DNA of 64,000 nucleotides, taken from NCBI RefSeq assembly GCF_017833035.1, contig NZ_JAFIBM010000001.1:2227762-2291761 (forward strand). The letters run 5' to 3'. The position numbers and the translations under genes are program-made. A model generated the notes under the pieces. The model did no database searches. It saw only the letters and a program-made list of their open reading frames with translations, and had not been told where the DNA came from. Positions 8,124-16,041 of this stretch are shown one piece after another (position 1 is the first letter of the stretch; every line of letters starts with the position of its first letter). Origin of the DNA: Frigoribacterium sp. PvP032. Lineage in GTDB: Bacteria > Actinomycetota > Actinomycetes > Actinomycetales > Microbacteriaceae.

Positions 8124-9602
8124 ATGACGTCGACCGCGTTACCGTCGAGGGACGAGGAGGCGCGGCTCACCACCGCAGGGCCCCTCGGCTCCTCCCCCGG
8201 CGGCAGCGACCGCCCCGGGCCGCCCACCAGCGCAGGAACACCGATGTCCTCACCGTCCACCGCCAGCACTCCCGTCGTCGACCCCGCCGCCTCCTTCCCC
8301 GCCACCGCACCGCTGCCCGTCGCGACGCAGCGCCCGCCGTGGCGGCACACCTTCATCGCGCTCAGCGTGCCGAACTTCCGGCTCTGGACCGTCGGCAACT
8401 TCGTCGCCATGACCGCGGGCTGGATGCAGCGCATCGCGCAGGACTGGCTCGTGCTCGAGCTGACCGGCAGCGCGACGGCCGTCGGCGTCACGGTGGCGAT
8501 GCAGTTCGCGCCCATGCTCTTCTTCGGCCTGCTCGGAGGAGTGCTCGTCGACCGGTTCTCGAAGCGGGCGCTGATGGTCGTGACGCAGAGCGTCTTCGCG
8601 GTGCTGAGCATCGGGCTGGCCGTGCTGACGCTGACCGGCGTCGTCGAGGCCTGGCACGTCTTCGCCATCGCCTTCGCGACCGGCCTGGTGACCGTGATCG
8701 ACAACCCGGCACGCCAGGTGATCGTGAGCGAGCTCGTCGGACAGCGCCACCTCCGGAACGCCATCAGCGTCAACTCGAGCGTGTTCCAGCTCGGCGGCAT
8801 GATCGGCCCTGCCGTCAGCGGAGTCCTGCTGCTCGCGGTCGGCGCCGGGTGGGCCTTCGCCGTGAACGGCGTCGCCTGCCTGCTGGTGGTCGGCATGCTC
8901 GGCCTGCTCCGCACCTCCCAGATGACCCGCACCGCACCGGCTCCCCGGTCGCGCGGCCAGCTGCGCGAGGGCCTCGCGTACGCCAGGGCGAAGCCGACCA
9001 TCCTCGTGCCGGTCGTGCTCGTCGCCTCGTACGCGGTGTTCGGCCTGACGATGCCGGTGCTGCTCGCGTCGTACGCCGACGAGGTCTTCGACGTGGGCGC
9101 CGGCGGCTACGGGCTGTTCAACTCGATGATCGCGGTCGGTGCGCTGACCGGGGCCCTGCTCTCGACCCGTCGGGCCACGATCAGGCTTCGAACGCTCGTC
9201 GTGGGGCTGCTCGTGACCGGCCTGCTGCAGGCCGGCGCCGGAGTCGTCGGCGGCGCCGCCGGGGTCGTGCCCTTCGCGCTCGTGCTCGTCTCGGTCGGGC
9301 TCGCGTCGCTGTTGTTCCTCACGTCGGCGAACCAGCTGGTGCAGCTGTCGAGCAACATCGGGATCCGCGGCCGCGTCATGTCGTTGTACGTGCTCGTGCT
9401 GCTCGGCGGGCAGGCTGTCGGGGGCCCGCTGATGGGCGTCGTCGTGGAGGCGCTCGGCACGCCGACCGCCATGGTGATCTCGGGCGGGGTGCCGGCGGTC
9501 GTCGCGGGCGTCACGGCGCTCGTGCTCGCGCGGCGGGGTCAGCTCACGCTGCAGATGCGCGTGCGGCGGCACCTGCCCGTCGTCGAGATCGCGGCGCGCT
9601 AG
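8124..9602 (+). CDS. Major facilitator superfamily exporter (EntS/MFS_3 type)
   Basis: 492-aa 12-helix transporter of the MFS branch that includes EntS-like drug and siderophore exporters. After a Ser/Thr/Pro-rich tail of about 70 residues come FRLWTVGNFVAMTAGWMQRIAQDWLVLELTG, typical of the MFS_3 group, then GGVLVDRFSKRALMV (the loop 2-3 motif, GxLxDRxxRR-like) and NPARQVIVSELV. ATG 8124 has GGGGG a few nt upstream; an in-frame ATG at 8244 with AGGA upstream would remove the odd tail and is an alternative. It lies divergent to a LysR regulator that probably controls it. The substrate cannot be read from sequence. Confidence 0.88.
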   Translation: MTSTALPSRDEEARLTTAGPLGSSPGGSDRPGPPTSAGTPMSSPSTASTPVVDPAASFPATAPLPVATQRPPWRHTFIALSVPNFRLWTVGNFVAMTAGWMQRIAQDWLVLELTGSATAVGVTVAMQFAPMLFFGLLGGVLVDRFSKRALMVVTQSVFAVLSIGLAVLTLTGVVEAWHVFAIAFATGLVTVIDNPARQVIVSELVGQRHLRNAISVNSSVFQLGGMIGPAVSGVLLLAVGAGWAFAVNGVACLLVVGMLGLLRTSQMTRTAPAPRSRGQLREGLAYARAKPTILVPVVLVASYAVFGLTMPVLLASYADEVFDVGAGGYGLFNSMIAVGALTGALLSTRRATIRLRTLVVGLLVTGLLQAGAGVVGGAAGVVPFALVLVSVGLASLLFLTSANQLVQLSSNIGIRGRVMSLYVLVLLGGQAVGGPLMGVVVEALGTPTAMVISGGVPAVVAGVTALVLARRGQLTLQMRVRRHLPVVEIAAR

Positions 9603-9681
9603 GCAGTCCCGACGGGCCCGGGGCGGGGCTCGCAGCTGGCTCGCAGCGGCGCCCAGGCGGTGCTCGCGGCGGGCTCGCTGG

Positions 9682-10083
9682 TCAGACGGCGGCGCTGCGA
9701 CCGGGTGAGCCGAATCGGATCGACACGTCCACCCGCCAGGCCTTGGGCTCGCCCGCGACGTGGGTCGTGCCGACGAAGCGCAGGCGCTCCCCCGCCGCGA
9801 GGCTGAGCTGGCCGTGCACGTCGAGCGACTCGCCGAGCCAGAACGAGATCTCGTGCTCGTCGAGCAGGTCGTCGTCCACCGTGACGCCGAAGGTGGCGCC
9901 GTCGAACTTGAGGGGCAGGTCGCGGAACTCGAGCCGCGGGGCGTCGTCCGACCAGTCGACCACCTCGGGCACCCGGGCGGCGACGATCGTCGCGTCGACG
10001 ACTCCGTCCGCACCCATGGTCACCGAGGAGGCGCGCAGGTCGACCCCGAGGTCGTCGCCGTCGATCCGGAAGCGGTTCTCCAC
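9682..10083 (-). CDS. Small hypothetical protein, probably beta-rich
   Basis: 133-aa soluble protein that I do not recognise. It has alternating short hydrophobic and charged segments (FRIDGDDLGVDL, ATIVAARVPEVVDW, FWLGESLDVHGQLSL), suggesting a beta-sandwich, and no signal peptide or TM segment. The start is chosen as the GTG at 10083 because TAGCGT lies exactly 7 nt upstream, a leaderless arrangement; a GTG three codons earlier with GAGGAGG upstream is the alternative. It is flanked by the MFS gene (convergent) and repeat copy 2 on its upstream side. Confidence 0.65.
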   Translation of the reverse strand: MENRFRIDGDDLGVDLRASSVTMGADGVVDATIVAARVPEVVDWSDDAPRLEFRDLPLKFDGATFGVTVDDDLLDEHEISFWLGESLDVHGQLSLAAGERLRFVGTTHVAGEPKAWRVDVSIRFGSPGRSAAV

Positions 10084-10090
10084 GGGACCC

Positions 10091-10096
10091 ACGCTA
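10091..10096 (-). promoter_or_regulatory. -10 hexamer of a leaderless promoter
   Basis: TAGCGT on the minus strand, 7 nt before the GTG at 10083; supports that start. Confidence 0.5.
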
Positions 10097-10157
10097 GCGG
10101 CGCCTCCTCGTCCCGTCACCTGTGATCTCTGCGGCCGCCGCTGCCGCTGCCGTTCGG

Positions 10158-10229
10158 TCGAGGGCGGGTCGACGTCGTCGAGGGCGGGTCCGCGACGACC
10201 CGCCCTCGGTGCAGGCGACCCGCCCTCGA
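10158..10229. repeat. 72-bp mirrored four-box element, copy 2
   Basis: Forward boxes at 10158-10170 and 10178-10190, inverted boxes at 10197-10209 and 10217-10229; same 7/6/7 spacer lengths, different spacer sequences. It lies between two divergently transcribed genes, upstream of both, so it cannot be a terminator for either. Confidence 0.88.
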
Positions 10230-10311
10230 CGATCCACGGGTGCGGCGAGAAGCGTGCGCGGTCGGAGCGCAGGGCGGAATGCGGGAGGCGGTGCATGCGT
10301 TGGCATCGAAC

Positions 10312-11364
10312 ATGACGAAGCGCATCGGGTTCCTCTCGTTCGGCCACTACCAGGACGTGCCCGGCTCCCGCACGCCGACAGCCAGGGAGGCGCTGGTCCA
10401 GTCGATCGAGCTGGCGGTCGCCGCCGAGGAGATCGGCATCGACAGCGCCTCCGTGCGCGTGCACCACTTCGCGAAGCAGCTGGCGAGCCCGTTCCCGCTG
10501 CTGGCTGCCATGGCCGCGCGCACGAGCCGGATCGAGCTCGGCACCGGCATCATCGACATGCGCTACGAGAACCCGCTCTCGATGGCCGAGCAGGCCGCGG
10601 CCGCTGACCTGATCAGCGCCGGCCGACTGCAGCTCGGCGTGAGCCGGGGATCGCCCGAGACGTCGCTCCGCGGGTACGAGGCGTTCGGCCACGTGCCGGA
10701 GGACGGCGAGACCGACGCCGACATGGCCCGCCGCCACACCGACCTGTTCCGTCGAGCGATCGACGGCGACGCCGTCGCGCAGAGCGACCCGCGGATGACC
10801 GGCTGGTCGAGCCCGCTGTCGATCGAGCCGCGGTCGCCGGGTCTCGGCGAGCGCATCTGGTGGGGCTCCGGCACCCGGGCGACCGCGCAGTGGACGGGCG
10901 AGCAGGGCATGAACCTGATGAGCAGCACCCTGCTCACCGAGGACACCGGTGTGCCTTTCGACGAGCTGCAGGCCGAGCAGATCGCGGTGTTCCGCGCGGC
11001 GTGGGCCGCCGCCGGCCACGCTCGCGAGCCGCGCGTCGCCGTGAGCCGCAGCGTGATCCCGATCACGACCGACGAGGACGTCCGGTACTTCGGCGTCCGC
11101 GCCCAGGCCGACTCGCAGGACCAGGTCGGCATGCTCGACGGCGTCCAGTCGCGCTTCGGCAAGAGCTACGTCGGCGAGCCCGACGTCATCGCCCGCCAGC
11201 TCGCCGACGACGCAGCCGTTCAGGCGGCCGACACCGTGCACCTCACGGTGCCGAACCAGCTCGGCGTCGACTACAACGCACGGCTGCTGCGGACCGTGGC
11301 CGAGCACGTCGCCCCGGCGATCGGCTGGGTGCCCGCGTTCGGGCGGGCGACCACCGCCTCCTGA
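10312..11364 (+). CDS. LLM-class flavin-dependent oxidoreductase (luciferase-like)
   Basis: 350-aa bacterial luciferase-like monooxygenase (TIM-barrel, FMN/F420-dependent class). The start MTKRIGFLSFGHY is the conserved beta1 strand of a well-populated subgroup; LGTGIIDMRYENPLSMAEQAAAADLISAGRLQLGVSRGSPE is the central flavin-binding region. Members oxidise varied small molecules; substrate and cofactor (FMN or F420) cannot be told apart here. The frame is open back to 10240, and GGGAGG sits 20 nt before this ATG, closer to an alternative TTG at 10300, so the exact start is uncertain. It is followed 74 bp later by a CE7 esterase on the same strand; a shared transcript is possible. Confidence 0.88.
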   Translation: MTKRIGFLSFGHYQDVPGSRTPTAREALVQSIELAVAAEEIGIDSASVRVHHFAKQLASPFPLLAAMAARTSRIELGTGIIDMRYENPLSMAEQAAAADLISAGRLQLGVSRGSPETSLRGYEAFGHVPEDGETDADMARRHTDLFRRAIDGDAVAQSDPRMTGWSSPLSIEPRSPGLGERIWWGSGTRATAQWTGEQGMNLMSSTLLTEDTGVPFDELQAEQIAVFRAAWAAAGHAREPRVAVSRSVIPITTDEDVRYFGVRAQADSQDQVGMLDGVQSRFGKSYVGEPDVIARQLADDAAVQAADTVHLTVPNQLGVDYNARLLRTVAEHVAPAIGWVPAFGRATTAS

Positions 11365-11425
11365 GGCAGGCCGCGCCTCCTGAGGCAGGCCGCGCCTCCT
11401 CGTCCCGTCGCCGCCCGGCGGCCTG

Positions 11426-11431
11426 TAGACA
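11426..11431 (+). promoter_or_regulatory. Possible -10 hexamer of a leaderless promoter (CE7 esterase)
   Basis: TAGACA lies 7 nt before the ATG at 11439, and no clear ribosome-binding site is present. The last base deviates from TAnnnT, so this is weaker than the other cases. Confidence 0.35.
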
Positions 11432-11438
11432 TGTCTGC

Positions 11439-12413
11439 ATGAACACGGACCTCGACGAGGCGGCCCTCCGCACGTACCGCAGCACCCAGACCGAGCCCGA
11501 CGACTTCGACGACTTCTGGCGTCGGACCCTCGCCGAGGCACGCGAGCACGACCTCGACGTCCAGGCAGAGCACGTGGACACGGGCCTCACGACGATCGAC
11601 GTGCTCGACGTGTCGTTCCGCGGGGCCGACGGTCAGCGCGTGCGCGCGTGGCTCCGGATGCCGGCCGGTGCCGCGGCCTCGGGCGAGCTGCTGCCGACCG
11701 TGGTCGAGTTCGTGGGCTACGGCGGCGGTCGCGGGCACGCGCAGCAGAACCTGTTCTGGGCCTCGGCCGGCTTCGCGCACCTGCAGATGGACACGCGCGG
11801 CCAGGGCTCCCTCTGGAGCACCGGCGACACCGCCGACTCCGCGGGCTCCGGCCCGGCCGCCGACGGAGTCATGACCCGCGGGATCGACAGCCCCGAGAGC
11901 TACTACTACCGCCGCGTGTACACGGACGGGGTGCGCGCCGTCGAGGCAGCCAGGTCGCTCGACGTCGTCGACGCCGACCGCGTGGCCGTGCTGGGCACCA
12001 GCCAAGGAGGCGGCATCACCCTGGCCGTCGCCGGTCTCGTCGAGGGGCTGGTCGCGGCGGTGCCTCGCGTGCCGTTCCTCTGCGACTTCCGCCGCGCCTC
12101 CGTCATCACCGACAGCGACCCGTACAAGCAGATCGGCCGGTACCTCGCGGTGCACCGGCATCGTTCCGAGCAGGTGCACGAGGTGCTGTCGTACTTCGAC
12201 GGGGTGAACTTCGCCCGGCGCGCGACCGCCCCCGCGCTGTTCTCGACGGCGCTGATGGACGCGACCTGCCCGCCGTCGACGGTGTTCGGCGCGTTCGAGG
12301 CGTACGCGGGCGAGAAGCAGATCACCGTGTGGCCGTACAACGGGCACGAGGGCGGCGGGGTCGAGGACGACCTCGAGGCGCTCGCGATGCTGCGCGGGGC
12401 GTTCGGGCTGTAG
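11439..12413 (+). CDS. CE7-family acetyl esterase (acetyl xylan esterase/cephalosporin-C deacetylase)
   Basis: 324-aa alpha/beta hydrolase of carbohydrate esterase family 7, which removes acetyl groups from xylo-oligosaccharides and, promiscuously, cephalosporin C. The catalytic triad is visible: Ser188 in GTSQGGG, Asp274 in LMDATCPPST and His303 in NGHEGG. DTRGQGSLWSTGDT and the YYYRRVYTD block are also typical of CE7. No signal peptide, so it acts in the cytosol, as CE7 enzymes usually do on imported oligosaccharides. Length matches the family (about 320 aa). No clear ribosome-binding site precedes the ATG. Downstream lies a 370-bp stretch of repeats. Confidence 0.92.
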   Translation: MNTDLDEAALRTYRSTQTEPDDFDDFWRRTLAEAREHDLDVQAEHVDTGLTTIDVLDVSFRGADGQRVRAWLRMPAGAAASGELLPTVVEFVGYGGGRGHAQQNLFWASAGFAHLQMDTRGQGSLWSTGDTADSAGSGPAADGVMTRGIDSPESYYYRRVYTDGVRAVEAARSLDVVDADRVAVLGTSQGGGITLAVAGLVEGLVAAVPRVPFLCDFRRASVITDSDPYKQIGRYLAVHRHRSEQVHEVLSYFDGVNFARRATAPALFSTALMDATCPPSTVFGAFEAYAGEKQITVWPYNGHEGGGVEDDLEALAMLRGAFGL

Positions 12414-12422
12414 TCGCGGAGT

Positions 12423-12566
12423 CGGCGGGTCGCAGTCACTCGCGGCGGGTCGTTGCTGCTCACGGCGGGTCGTTGTCGCTCACGGCGGGTCGTTGCTGCG
12501 TGCGGCGGGTACCCGTGGCCGACGGCGGGTGGGCGCTGACCCGCCGCGGGCTACAGCAACCCGCCG
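12423..12566. repeat. 20-bp-period box array, family B, six forward plus two inverted
   Basis: CGGCGGGT starts at 12423, 12443, 12463, 12483, 12503 and 12523, an exact 20-bp period, then its complement ACCCGCCG starts at 12539 and 12559. Spacers differ in part (CGTTGCTG, CGTTGTCG and others). The last forward and first inverted box form a hairpin with an 8-nt loop. This occupies the gene-free stretch after the CE7 esterase; no ORF with coding character is seen in 12414-12786. Confidence 0.85.
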
Positions 12567-12612
12567 ACACGCCCTGGCACGGCGCGGAGCCGCCGAACAG
12601 CGTTGCCAGGTG

Positions 12613-12696
12613 CGGCGGGTCGTTGTTGCATGCGGCGGGTTCCCGTGCCCGACGGCGGGTGGGCGCTGACCCGCCGCGGGCTACAGCAACCCGCCG
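12613..12696. repeat. 20-bp-period box array, family B, three forward plus two inverted
   Basis: CGGCGGGT starts at 12613, 12633 and 12653; ACCCGCCG at 12669 and 12689. The segment 12631-12696 is a near-identical copy (two substitutions noticed) of 12501-12566, 130 bp away, so the array has grown or moved by duplication. Confidence 0.85.
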
Positions 12697-12716
12697 AGAT
12701 GGCCTGAGACAACGCG

Positions 12717-12751
12717 GAGGGGCCGAGCAGCATCGCGCTGCTCGGCCCCTC
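12717..12751 (-). terminator. Strong hairpin terminator of the secreted-protein gene
   Basis: Perfect 15-bp stem (12717-12731 pairing with 12737-12751; arm GAGGGGCCGAGCAGC) with a 5-nt loop, 36 nt beyond the stop codon at 12787 on the minus strand. No U-tract. Confidence 0.8.
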
Positions 12752-12786
12752 TCGGTACGGCGACCCGTCGGTCGCGGCGGCTGGGC

Positions 12787-13659
12787 TCAGCCGATCGGTG
12801 TCGGGTTCGTCGGCAGCGGCGGCACCGGCAGCGAGCCGCGGATCTGGTTCTGGGCCTGGCACTGGCTCGTGCAGTTGGTCGCTCCGGCGCTGAGCTCGAT
12901 CGCGTCCTCGCCGAGGACGCCGCCGAGTCGGCCGCCCGACTGGACGATCCACTTCGTGACGGTGCCGGTCTGCAGGGTCTTCGTCGCGACCTGGGGGCTG
13001 TCCTTGCCGAGCAGCATCTGGTGCGCTCCGGCGCCCGAGGTGACGGGGTCGACGCCGTCGCCGAAGTTGACCTTGCCCGTGTACTGGTTGACGAAGTAGA
13101 ACAGGCCGGCGCCGAGGGTGTGGGTGAACTCGACGGGGGCGCCGAACTCCGACTCCATCTGGAAGATGCCGCCCTGCGCACCGTCCTTCGCCTGGATCTT
13201 GAACTTCCCGCCCGCGGTGCTGAACAGGACGACGAGGGTGTCGTCCTTGACCTCGAGGCTCTTGATCGTCGCTCCGGCGAGCTGGGCCGGCGTGAGGGTC
13301 GGCACCTTCGAGGCGAACACGACGGTCGGCTTCGTCACCATCCGCTGCGTGTCCGGCGCGCCGGTCAGCGTGTAGTCGTAGACGCCCAGGGTCGCGACGT
13401 CGATGTCGAAGCCGTTGTTCACCCCGCGCACCGCGATGCGGCCGGCGGGGACGATCCCGCCGACCTTGACGCTCTTGCCGGGCGCAGGGTCGTAGGTCGT
13501 GCTGCCGATCGTGACGCGGTAGTCGCCGCCCGCGCTGGTCTTGCCGGAGGCGCTGGCCGGGCCGGCCGAGAGGGCCAGCGACCCGGCGACGACCGCCGCG
13601 ACGAGCACCGCCGCGCGGAGCTGACGGGCCGTGCGGCCGAGAGGTGTGGTGGTGGTCAT
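12787..13659 (-). CDS. Secreted protein of unknown function beside a two-component system
   Basis: 290-aa exported protein not recognised as a known family. The N-terminus is a classical signal peptide: basic start, hydrophobic core AAVLVAAVVAGSLAL, and likely cleavage after AGPASASG. The mature part (about 250 aa) is rich in Val, Thr and Gly with many short strands (GGIVPAGRIAVRGVNNG, KSLEVKDDTLVVLFSTAGGKF, GGIFQMESEFG), and ends with a Cys pair (NCTSQC) and a Pro-rich tail. Start ATG 13659 has GAGGAG at good spacing; an in-frame upstream start is less likely. It lies 91 bp downstream of the response regulator gene on the same strand and ends at a strong hairpin, so it may be a target of that two-component system. 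Confidence 0.75.
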   Translation of the reverse strand: MTTTTPLGRTARQLRAAVLVAAVVAGSLALSAGPASASGKTSAGGDYRVTIGSTTYDPAPGKSVKVGGIVPAGRIAVRGVNNGFDIDVATLGVYDYTLTGAPDTQRMVTKPTVVFASKVPTLTPAQLAGATIKSLEVKDDTLVVLFSTAGGKFKIQAKDGAQGGIFQMESEFGAPVEFTHTLGAGLFYFVNQYTGKVNFGDGVDPVTSGAGAHQMLLGKDSPQVATKTLQTGTVTKWIVQSGGRLGGVLGEDAIELSAGATNCTSQCQAQNQIRGSLPVPPLPTNPTPIG

Positions 13660-13750
13660 GGCGGGCTCCTCGTGGAGGGTGGACGGCCCGTCCCCCGGGC
13701 CTGCGACCACTCTCGCCGGGGCCGCCGCACGGCACCATCGGACCTTGGTA

Positions 13751-14410
13751 CTAGTACCCGTTGTCCCTCGCCCACAGGGCGGCGCTCGTGCGGTCGGCGA
13801 CGCCGATCCGGCGGAAGACGCTGCCGACGTGCGCCTTGACCGTGCGCTCGCTGATGCCGAGCGCGGTGCCGATCTGCTTGTTCGCGAGGCCGCGTGCGAC
13901 GAGGCGGAGCACCTCCGCCTCGCGGCCGGAGACCAGCGGAGCCTGGCCGGGCACCTCGATCGCCGCCGCCCTGTCCGGCCCCGGCGTCTGCGGTGCCGAC
14001 CTGTCCGGCAGCAGCGCCCTCGCCGCGCGCGGGTCGAGCGGCGCGCCGCCCTCGGCGGCGGCCCGGACCCCGGCCACGACCGTCGCGGGCTCCGCGTCCT
14101 TGAGCAGGTACCCGACGGCCCCCGCCGCCAGCGCCTCCCTGACCGAGGAGGCGTCGGGCACGGACGTGAGCACCACCACGTGCACGCTCGGGTCAGCCGC
14201 GACGATGCGGCGCGTCGCCTCGACGCCGCCGATGCCGGGCATCGAGAGGTCCATGAGGACGACGTCCGGCCGGTGCAGGGCGGCCGCGGCGACTCCTCGC
14301 TCGCCGTCCGCCGCCTCCTCGACCACCACGATCCCCTCGGCCTGGTCGACGAGCGACCGGAGTCCCTGCCGCACCAGCGGGTGGTCGTCGACCACGACGA
14401 CGCGGATCAC
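13751..14410 (-). CDS. NarL/LuxR-family response regulator
   Basis: 219-aa response regulator. Residues 1-120 form the receiver domain, with the acidic pair DD near the start (VVVVDDHPLVRQGL), phospho-acceptor Asp54 in VVLMDLSMPG, and the conserved Lys in YLLKDAEP. Residues about 155-219 form the LuxR-type HTH, VSGREAEVLRLVARGLANKQIGTALGISERTVKAHV. The GTG start overlaps the stop of the histidine kinase gene (GTGA), so the pair is co-translated. The probable target is the secreted protein gene just downstream, the sensor operon itself, or both. A 12-bp palindrome GGTACTAGTACC overlaps the stop codon (13747-13758). Confidence 0.93.
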   Translation of the reverse strand: MIRVVVVDDHPLVRQGLRSLVDQAEGIVVVEEAADGERGVAAAALHRPDVVLMDLSMPGIGGVEATRRIVAADPSVHVVVLTSVPDASSVREALAAGAVGYLLKDAEPATVVAGVRAAAEGGAPLDPRAARALLPDRSAPQTPGPDRAAAIEVPGQAPLVSGREAEVLRLVARGLANKQIGTALGISERTVKAHVGSVFRRIGVADRTSAALWARDNGY

Positions 14411-15975
14411 GAGGCGTCCCCGCTGCCGCGGACGGCCGACGCCGGCAGGGTGAGGCGCCACCGCGTGCCCTGGCCGGGCGCGGTCTGCAGGTCGAGACCC
14501 GCGCCTCCTGCGCTCGCGACGTCGGCGAGCACCCGCAGGCCGAAGTGGTCGGGCTCGGGGCGGGTCAGCAGCTCCGGGTCGAACCCCGCGCCGTCGTCGG
14601 CGATCGTCACGACCACGCCGCCCTCGGCAGGACGGACCGCGGCGACCGACACGACGGAGGCGCGGGCGTGGGCCACGACGTTCGCCAGGCACTCCTGAAC
14701 CACCCGGAACACGAGCCGCTGGCCCGCGTCGTCGAGGGCCGCGAGCGCGTCGGCGGACTCGGACTCGGCGTCGGACTCGGCGTCGAGCACGACGGCGACG
14801 CCGCGCGACCGCACGCCCGCCGCGAGGTCGTCGAGGGCCGGGCCGATGCCCGCCCGGGCGAGGTTCGGCGGGTAGATGTCGACGAGCAGCGACCGCAGGC
14901 CGCCGATGCTGCCGCGCAGAGCTCCCGCCACCCGGTCGAGCCCGTCGGCCGTGGTGTCGTCGCCTCGCGACCGGGCCGACCCGGACTCGGCCGAGACGGC
15001 GAGCGAGGCGCCCACGAGGTCCTGCACCACGCCGTCGTGGAGGGCCCCGGCGATGCGCCGTCGCTCGTCGGCGCTCGCGTCGAGGGCGCGTTCGAGCAGT
15101 GCCTCGCGCTGGACCCTTGCCCGGTCGAGGGCCAGCAGCAGCTGCCGCAGCACCGGCAGCAACAGCAGCACGACGAGCACGATGCTGCCGATCGTGATGC
15201 CCGCGAACCCGGCGAACAGCTGGCCGCTGCGCTGCAGCACCTCGTCGTAACGGAAGTAGACCTCGAAGAGCAACGTCTGCCCACCCGGCGTCTCGACGGC
15301 CCGGTAGGCCTCGAGCAGCTTGCCCTGGTCGCGCTCGAACTCGTTCTCGGGCGCGGTCAGGTCGCTGACCTCGGCCTCGACGCCGCTGCCGCCGTCGCCG
15401 CTGCCGCCGTCGCCGCTGCCGCTGCCGCCGTCGCCGCTGCCGCCGTCGCCGCTGCCGCTGCCGCCGTCGCCGCTGCCGCTGCCGGCGCTGCCGCCGTCGC
15501 TCGCTGCGTCACCGGCGGCGAGCGCCGCGAGGTCGTCCTCGTCGAGGGTGAAGCGGCGGTCGATCAGCGCGGGCTCGTCCGACCAGACGACGCGGCCCGT
15601 GTCGTCCCAGATCTTGACGCGGACGATGCTCGAGCTGAGGACGTGGTCGCGGACCTCGTCGTCCATCGCGCGCCGCGCCTCCTCGTCCCCGTCGACGAGC
15701 GCGTCGGTGAGGGCCGGCTCGACGATCGCGTCGGCGATGCGGTCGGCCCGGTCGGCGGCGTCGCGGACCGACTCGGCCTCGGCGAGGCTGCGGGCGGCGA
15801 TCAGGGCGGCGACCGCGACGGCCACGATGACGAGCACGGAGACGACGGCGACCCACGCGACGACACCGGCAGGGCGAGGGTCTGCGGCGGAGGCGGGCGT
15901 GCGGTCGGCGGGACGGGCGACGGCGGTCCAGCGCGGGACGGCGCCGCTGCCGCCCTCCCCCCGAGGTGTGCTCAT
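14407..15975 (-). CDS. NarL-type sensor histidine kinase with a Gly-Ser-Asp repeat in the sensor domain
   Basis: 522-aa membrane histidine kinase. TM1 lies at about 38-60 (VVAWVAVVSVLVIVAVAVAAL), an extracellular region follows to about 255, TM2 at about 258-285, then the HisKA_3 dimerisation domain with phospho-acceptor His313 (GALHDGVVQDL), and a HATPase_c domain at the end (DDGAGFDPE, HFGLRVLADVA). Residues about 158-198 of the outer domain are a pure Gly/Ser/Asp repeat encoded by tandem CCGCCGTCGCCGCTG units (15381-15501), so its length may vary between strains. The gene is first in an operon with the response regulator. No clear ribosome-binding site precedes the ATG. The signal is unknown. 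Confidence 0.92.
   Translation of the reverse strand: MSTPRGEGGSGAVPRWTAVARPADRTPASAADPRPAGVVAWVAVVSVLVIVAVAVAALIAARSLAEAESVRDAADRADRIADAIVEPALTDALVDGDEEARRAMDDEVRDHVLSSSIVRVKIWDDTGRVVWSDEPALIDRRFTLDEDDLAALAAGDAASDGGSAGSGSGDGGSGSGDGGSGDGGSGSGDGGSGDGGSGVEAEVSDLTAPENEFERDQGKLLEAYRAVETPGGQTLLFEVYFRYDEVLQRSGQLFAGFAGITIGSIVLVVLLLLPVLRQLLLALDRARVQREALLERALDASADERRRIAGALHDGVVQDLVGASLAVSAESGSARSRGDDTTADGLDRVAGALRGSIGGLRSLLVDIYPPNLARAGIGPALDDLAAGVRSRGVAVVLDAESDAESESADALAALDDAGQRLVFRVVQECLANVVAHARASVVSVAAVRPAEGGVVVTIADDGAGFDPELLTRPEPDHFGLRVLADVASAGGAGLDLQTAPGQGTRWRLTLPASAVRGSGDAS
15381..15501. repeat. Minisatellite inside the kinase sensor region
   Basis: About 120 bp of tandem CCGCTGCCGCCGTCG-type units, all in multiples of 3 nt, encoding Gly-Ser-Asp runs. 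Slippage here would change the linker length without breaking the frame. Confidence 0.8.
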
Positions 15976-16041
15976 CTGCACATCTTCGCCGATCTGCGTC
16001 GCCGCGGAACACGCGCCGCGGCCGCGTCGTTGACTGGGGGC

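Noticed and set aside
12423..12696. CRISPR array
   Set aside because: The repeat unit is only 8 bp, the spacers about 12 nt and partly alike, and the last boxes are inverted. No cas genes are near.
16030..16041. TTGACT as a -10 box or -35 box for the quinone reductase gene
   Set aside because: The spacing fits a leaderless -10, but the second base is T rather than A and a GGGGG run is also present, so no promoter feature is claimed.
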